Source: an uncultured bacterium | GTDB taxonomy: Bacteria > Bacillota > Clostridia > Oscillospirales > CAG-272 | NCBI GenBank assembly: GCA_949293405.1 | Contig: CASFDI010000101.1 | Coordinates: 1-54,441, forward strand | Reading direction: 5' to 3' | Length of the DNA: 54,441 nt | Shown: one piece after another, positions 50,711 to 54,441 of the stretch | Position numbering within the stretch: position 1 is the first letter of the stretch | Layout of the letters: every line of letters starts with the position of its first letter | The notes under the pieces: generated by a model | What the model saw: only the letters and a program-made list of their open reading frames with translations | The model's database searches: none | Told to the model about the DNA's origin: nothing | Made by a program: the position numbers and the translations under genes

Positions 50711-53464
50711 TCAGTTTCCGTCTCCTCCGCCGCTCAGACCGCAGCAGTTCTTATATTTCTTTCCGCTTCCGCACGGGCAAGGATCATTCCTGCCCACTTT
50801 TTTCCCTGAATTCCGTACAGGTTTCGCAGGTTGGGCAGAACCTCTGCCCTCAAATCCCTCCTGAGTGGGACGGGCAACCTGTTCGCGGCGGATCGGGGTT
50901 GCCTTGGGCATTACGGTCAGGACCATGCGCACAGTACCCTCTTTGATTTCTTCGACCATTTCATCGAACATATCGGAGCCCTGAATGCGGTATTCCACAA
51001 TCGGGTTGCGCTGAGCATAACTGTTCAGCCCGACCGTCCCCTTGAGTTCCTCCATGGCATCCAGATGATCCATCCATTTGGTGTCTACATTACGCAGCAG
51101 GATCACGCGCTCAATCTCGCGCATCGCCCCTTCGGGAAACAGCGCATCCTTGGATTCATACTGGCGTATGGCGCGGTCAATCCATTCGGCGCGCAGGGCT
51201 TCACGGTCCAGCGATCCGATCTCTTCCTTGCTGTAACGGAACGCCTCCTGATCGCAGAGAATTCCCAGGAACTGACTGCGCAGTCCGTCGAAATTCCACT
51301 CGTCCGGCATACCTGCGGGAATCATCCGGTCAAAGGCTTCTCCCACCCAGGTTTCGATCATTCCCCGGATGGTCTCCGAAATATCTTTGCCATCCAGCAC
51401 TTCCCCGCGCTGCTTGTAAATGACGGTGCGCTGCTGATTCATCACATCATCGTAGGTGATCACATTTTTACGACGGGTGAAGTTCATGCTTTCAATTCTC
51501 TTCTGCGCCCCCTCAATGGAACCGGACAGAATGCGGGCGTCAATCGGCGTATCTTCGTCCATCCCCAGTTTCGCCACCAGCCCCATGACACGGTCGGCGC
51601 CGAACAGGCGCATCAGATCGTCTTCCAGCGAGAGGAAAAACCGCGACTCACCCGGGTCCCCCTGACGGCCACTGCGCCCGCGCAACTGGTTATCAATACG
51701 GCGGCTCTCGTGCCGTTCGGTACCCAGAATGAACAGGCCACCCGCTTCCCGCACCCGCTGTGCGTGCGGCGCGATCTCTTCCTTGAAGCGCTGATACAGT
51801 TCCTTATATGTCCGGCGCGCCTGCAGGATTTCTTCGTCATCGGTTTCGGCAGTTCCGGTCGCCTGGGTGATCAGATCCTCCGGCACTCCTTCTTTCCGCA
51901 TCTCGTTTTTGGCCAGAAATGCGGGATTGCCTCCCAGCATGATATCGGTACCGCGCCCTGCCATGTTGGTCGAAATGGTCACGGCACCCTCTTTGCCCGC
52001 CTGTGCAATGATTTCCGCTTCCCGTTCATGGTGCTTCGCATTCAGCACCGTGTGCCGGATGCCGTTCTGGCTGAGCAGTTTGGAAAGCATCTCCGACTTT
52101 TCCACCGAGACGGTACCTACCAGCACCGGCTGCCCCTTTTCATGGCATTCCCGGATCTGTCTGAGAATAGCGCGGTATTTGCCGGCGCGGGTCCGGAACA
52201 CCATGTCATTGTAATCCTTGCGGATCATTGGCCGGTTGGTGGGTACCTCCACCACATCCAGCTTGTAGATCTCGCGGAATTCTTCTTCCTCGGTCAGAGC
52301 GGTACCCGTCATGCCCGACAGTTTCCCATACATGCGGAAATAATTCTGGAAGGTGATGGTGGCAAGCGTCTTGGTTTCTTTCTCAATCTGCACATTTTCC
52401 TTGGCCTCGATCGCCTGGTGCAGACCGTTGTTGTACCGCCGGCCGGGCATCAGCCGGCCGGTAAAGGCATCAACAATCACAACCTGACCGTCCTTGACCA
52501 CATAATCATCATCACGGTGCATGATTCCGTAAGCCCGGATGGCCTGATTGATATGATGGCACAAGGTAGCATTTTCCGGATCGGCGAGGTTATCCACCTT
52601 GAAAAACCGCTCGGCTTTGCCGATTCCGACCCGCGTCAGGACCGCGGTTTTCGCCTTTTCGTCCACGATGTAGTCTTCCTCCACATCGTCCATATCCACC
52701 TTGTCGTCCATTTCCTTAATGACAAAGGGGCGCAGAGTGCGCGCGAAGCGGTCCGCCTGCGTATACAGGTCGGTGGACTTGTCCCCGGCGCCCGAAATAA
52801 TCAGCGGAGTCCGCGCCTCATCAATCAGAATGGAGTCTACCTCGTCCACAATGGCGAAGGCGTGCCCGCGCTGTACCATCTGCTGTTTATAGACCACCAT
52901 GTTATCGCGCAGATAGTCGAATCCGAACTCGTTGTTGGTTCCGTATGTGATGTCCGCGGCGTAGGCGGCATGTTTCTCCTCCTGGCTCTGACCGTGTACC
53001 ACAAGACCGGTGGTCAGTCCCAGGAAGCCGTATACCCGCCCCATCTCCTCGCTGTCACGCCGCGCCAGGTAATCGTTGACCGTCACGACATGCACGCCTT
53101 TTCCGTTCAGGGCGTTGAGATAAGCTGCAAGGGTAGCAACCAGTGTCTTTCCTTCTCCGGTTTTCATCTCTGCAATACGCCCCTGATGAAGCAGAATACC
53201 ACCGATCACCTGTACCCGGAAAGGTCGCATCCCCAGCACCCGCCAATCCGCCTCCCGCACCGCTGCAAAGGCGTCGGGCAGAATATCATCCAGTGACTCC
53301 CCGGACGCCAGCCGCTCTTTCAGGCGGGGCGTCACCTGACGCAGTTCTTCATCACTCATCTGTTCATACTTCTCAGACAGTGCTTCCACCCGGTCGACCA
53401 GAGGGGTCAACGCCTTGAGCTGTCTGTCACTGTATGTGCCGAACAACTTTGTGATCAATCCCAT
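50711..53464 (-). CDS. secA: preprotein translocase ATPase SecA
   Basis: A 917-residue SecA: MGLITKLFGTYSDRQLK, Walker A AEMKTGEGKTLVAT, DEVDSILIDEARTPLIISG, NMAGRGTDIMLGGNP, RQGDPGESRFFLSLEDDLM, and a C-terminal SEC-C zinc motif VGRNDPCPCGSGKKYKNCCG. It powers export of preproteins through SecYEG. Length and domain order are normal. The ribosome binding site is weak and a GC hairpin (53486-53503) lies in the leader. Two membrane proteins follow in the operon. Confidence 0.97.
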   Translation of the reverse strand: MGLITKLFGTYSDRQLKALTPLVDRVEALSEKYEQMSDEELRQVTPRLKERLASGESLDDILPDAFAAVREADWRVLGMRPFRVQVIGGILLHQGRIAEMKTGEGKTLVATLAAYLNALNGKGVHVVTVNDYLARRDSEEMGRVYGFLGLTTGLVVHGQSQEEKHAAYAADITYGTNNEFGFDYLRDNMVVYKQQMVQRGHAFAIVDEVDSILIDEARTPLIISGAGDKSTDLYTQADRFARTLRPFVIKEMDDKVDMDDVEEDYIVDEKAKTAVLTRVGIGKAERFFKVDNLADPENATLCHHINQAIRAYGIMHRDDDYVVKDGQVVIVDAFTGRLMPGRRYNNGLHQAIEAKENVQIEKETKTLATITFQNYFRMYGKLSGMTGTALTEEEEFREIYKLDVVEVPTNRPMIRKDYNDMVFRTRAGKYRAILRQIRECHEKGQPVLVGTVSVEKSEMLSKLLSQNGIRHTVLNAKHHEREAEIIAQAGKEGAVTISTNMAGRGTDIMLGGNPAFLAKNEMRKEGVPEDLITQATGTAETDDEEILQARRTYKELYQRFKEEIAPHAQRVREAGGLFILGTERHESRRIDNQLRGRSGRQGDPGESRFFLSLEDDLMRLFGADRVMGLVAKLGMDEDTPIDARILSGSIEGAQKRIESMNFTRRKNVITYDDVMNQQRTVIYKQRGEVLDGKDISETIRGMIETWVGEAFDRMIPAGMPDEWNFDGLRSQFLGILCDQEAFRYSKEEIGSLDREALRAEWIDRAIRQYESKDALFPEGAMREIERVILLRNVDTKWMDHLDAMEELKGTVGLNSYAQRNPIVEYRIQGSDMFDEMVEEIKEGTVRMVLTVMPKATPIRREQVARPTQEGFEGRGSAQPAKPVRNSGKKVGRNDPCPCGSGKKYKNCCGLSGGGDGN

Positions 53465-53485
53465 ATCCGCTGTCTCACTTTCCCC

Positions 53486-53503
53486 GGCCGGCTACACCCG
53501 GCC
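53486..53503 (-). other. GC hairpin in the secA leader
   Basis: GGCCGG (53486-53491) pairs with CCGGCC (53498-53503) around a six-base loop, about 20 bases before the secA start. It may modulate translation; there is no sign of a SecM-like leader peptide. Confidence 0.4.
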
Positions 53504-53523
53504 ACATGATTCTATACTGCATT

Positions 53524-53532
53524 ATTTTAGCA
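53524..53532 (-). promoter_or_regulatory. extended -10 promoter of secA
   Basis: On the minus strand TGCTAAAAT (53532-53524), an extended -10 with one mismatch; no good -35 is seen. The leader is about 55 bases. Confidence 0.5.
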
Positions 53533-53591
53533 CATCTTCCCGGGCGATACTATACAAAATTGTAAACATTTTCTCCTGTGGCATCTTTTAC

Positions 53592-53619
53592 TTGACAAAT
53601 GTTGTTTTTTTCGTACAAT
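53592..53619 (+). promoter_or_regulatory. sigma-A promoter of trmL
   Basis: TTGACA at 53592-53597, 16 bases, TACAAT at 53614-53619, 23 bases before the start codon. Confidence 0.82.
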
Positions 53620-53642
53620 AAATACCGAAAGAGAGGATTTTC

Positions 53643-54155
53643 ATGAAAAGTATCAACATTGTTCTGCACTGCCCTGAAATTCCGCAGAATACCGGCAACA
53701 TTGCCCGTACCGCAGCCGCCACCGGCGCCGCACTGCACCTGATCCATCCGCTGGGATTCACCATTGATGACCGTAAACTGAAGCGGGCAGGACTCGATTA
53801 CTGGGATAAGCTCGATATTACGCATTACGAAGACGAGGCGTCTTTTTTTGAGCAGAACGGCAACTTCCCCATCTACTGTTTCAGTACCAAAGCGCCGCGC
53901 GCCTATACCGATATCCGATACCCCGACCCGGTTTTCCTGATGTTCGGCTGCGAAACCAAAGGGCTGCCGGAACGCATCCTGCAGCAGCATCCGGACACCT
54001 GCGTGCGCATCCCCATGCTGAAAAATCTGCGCAGTCTCAATCTGTCAAACTCAGTCGCCATTGCCGTGTATGAAGTGCTCCGGCAGCAGAATTTCGCCGC
54101 CCTCGAATGTAAAGGGACTCCGGTCACCTTCTCCTGGGACACTCCCGCGCCTTAA
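53643..54155 (+). CDS. trmL: tRNA (cytidine(34)-2'-O)-methyltransferase
   Basis: A 170-residue SPOUT-class methyltransferase with the trefoil-knot motifs: PEIPQNTGNIARTAAATGA, LHLIHPLGFTIDD, the SAM-binding LMFGCETKGLPE, and IPMLKNLRSLNLSNSVAIAVYE. TrmL methylates the wobble nucleotide of tRNA-Leu isoacceptors. GAGAGGA is just upstream of the ATG. The gene ends 65 bases before a tRNA-Leu gene that has its own promoter; its documented targets are other leucine anticodons (CAA, UAA), so the proximity may be chance. Confidence 0.93.
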   Translation: MKSINIVLHCPEIPQNTGNIARTAAATGAALHLIHPLGFTIDDRKLKRAGLDYWDKLDITHYEDEASFFEQNGNFPIYCFSTKAPRAYTDIRYPDPVFLMFGCETKGLPERILQQHPDTCVRIPMLKNLRSLNLSNSVAIAVYEVLRQQNFAALECKGTPVTFSWDTPAP

Positions 54156-54179
54156 AATCTGGCTTTTTATAAAAACCAC

Positions 54180-54208
54180 TTGACAAAGCCTGCCTGTTCG
54201 TGTATAAT
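54180..54208 (+). promoter_or_regulatory. perfect-consensus promoter of tRNA-Leu
   Basis: TTGACA at 54180-54185, 17 bases, TATAAT at 54203-54208, 12 bases before the mature tRNA 5' end. Confidence 0.95.
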
Positions 54209-54220
54209 ATTCTCGTTGAC

Positions 54221-54304
54221 GCGAGAGTGGCGGAACTGGCAGACGCGCACGTTTGAGGGGCGTGTGGTTTTACCGTACGGGTTCAAGTCCCGTCTCTCGC
54301 ACCA
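54221..54304 (+). tRNA. tRNA-Leu, anticodon GAG
   Basis: An 84-base cloverleaf with encoded CCA. The acceptor stem GCGAGAG pairs with CTCTCGC, and the anticodon arm is CACGT-TTGAGGG-GCGTG with anticodon GAG (reads CUC/CUU). A class II variable arm (TGG-TTTT-ACC) and a T arm with GGGTTCAAGTCCC complete it. The long variable arm and the anticodon agree on leucine. Confidence 0.96.
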
Positions 54305-54349
54305 AAAAGAAACGACAATTTTCGAAAGAAGATTGTCGTTTCTTTTTGG
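54302..54349 (+). terminator. intrinsic terminator of tRNA-Leu
   Basis: An 18-bp perfect stem pairs 54302-54319 with 54332-54349; the left arm begins at the CCA end of the tRNA and the right arm carries TTTCTTTTT. Confidence 0.8.
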
Positions 54350-54371
54350 TCTCTTCACTCTTAGCTTTTCA

Positions 54372-54437
54372 CTTTTCTCTCTTCTCTCTAATTGTCGTTT
54401 CCAGAGAAAAGATAAGAGAGAAAAGAGAAGAGAAAAG
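54372..54437 (+). repeat. purine/pyrimidine-rich imperfect inverted repeat at the window end
   Basis: A pyrimidine tract (54372-54389, CTTTTCTCTCTTCTCTCT) is mirrored by a purine tract (about 54415-54437). Between them ATTGTCGTTTC repeats a piece of the tRNA terminator arm (54332-54342) with the same sequence. It may be a second terminator or part of a repeat that continues beyond the window. Confidence 0.4.
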
Positions 54438-54441
54438 GTAG

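Noticed and set aside
50831..53296. A very long open frame on the plus strand opposite secA
   Set aside because: Same antisense composition, no promoter, and secA on the other strand is certain.

Overview
The window looks like a chromosomal segment of a low-branching member of the Bacillota, most probably class Clostridia (Oscillospirales-like). The reasons are a Gram-positive type PolC, the gene order rpsB-tsf-pyrH-frr-uppS-cdsA-dxr-rseP-ispG-polC, an AddB-type (not RecBCD) nuclease, a type III glutamine synthetase, strong sigma-A promoters with extended -10 elements, GGAGG ribosome binding sites and moderately high GC. No phage, transposase or CRISPR sequence is visible. The taxon is an inference; there is no rRNA gene in the window.

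Layout. 1-4261: end of an ABC exporter operon (a permease cut by the window edge, then an ATPase-permease fusion). 4310-6821: a GNAT-kinase fusion, a CsaA-like tRNA-binding protein and a KDPG aldolase-VOC fusion, each with its own promoter. 7105-14046: a degenerate OmpR-type regulator coupled to addB, then an rRNA pseudouridine synthase and tex. 14254-18487: an orphan sugar-ABC ATPase, a small kinase, a two-gene TIM-barrel/phosphodiesterase operon and a three-gene operon of unknown small proteins. 18493-31402 (minus strand): the conserved translation, isoprenoid, phospholipid and replication cluster. 31600-36366: an M14 peptidase, then a plus-strand operon of a membrane protein, a phosphomannomutase-like HAD, an esterase and an AGCS symporter. 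36218-41472 (minus): hom, then a pyrG operon. 41818-45085: glnN and a divergent AraC regulator. 45135-48438 (minus): a kinase/ParB-like fusion, argS and yebC. 48563-53464 (minus): secA with two unknown membrane proteins. 53643-54304: trmL and tRNA-Leu(GAG).

How the genes work together. The minus-strand core cluster makes ribosomal protein S2, EF-Ts, UMP kinase, ribosome recycling factor, the undecaprenyl carrier, CDP-diacylglycerol, MEP-pathway isoprenoid intermediates, a site-2 protease and the replicative polymerase. Promoters read from the sequence divide it into rpsB-tsf and pyrH-rseP units, with a hairpin before ispG-polC. The rest is a series of short operons.

The items most worth a second look are: an inverted operator pair flanking the AraC promoter; the three-gene small-protein operon; two membrane proteins locked into the secA operon; a P-loop kinase with a ParB-like tail ahead of argS; a response-regulator-like protein with a leader attenuator coupled to addB (with no addA nearby); and an RNA hairpin that buries the start codon of the AGCS symporter, whose 3' end also overlaps hom. 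All functional calls come from reading motifs; no database search was possible.
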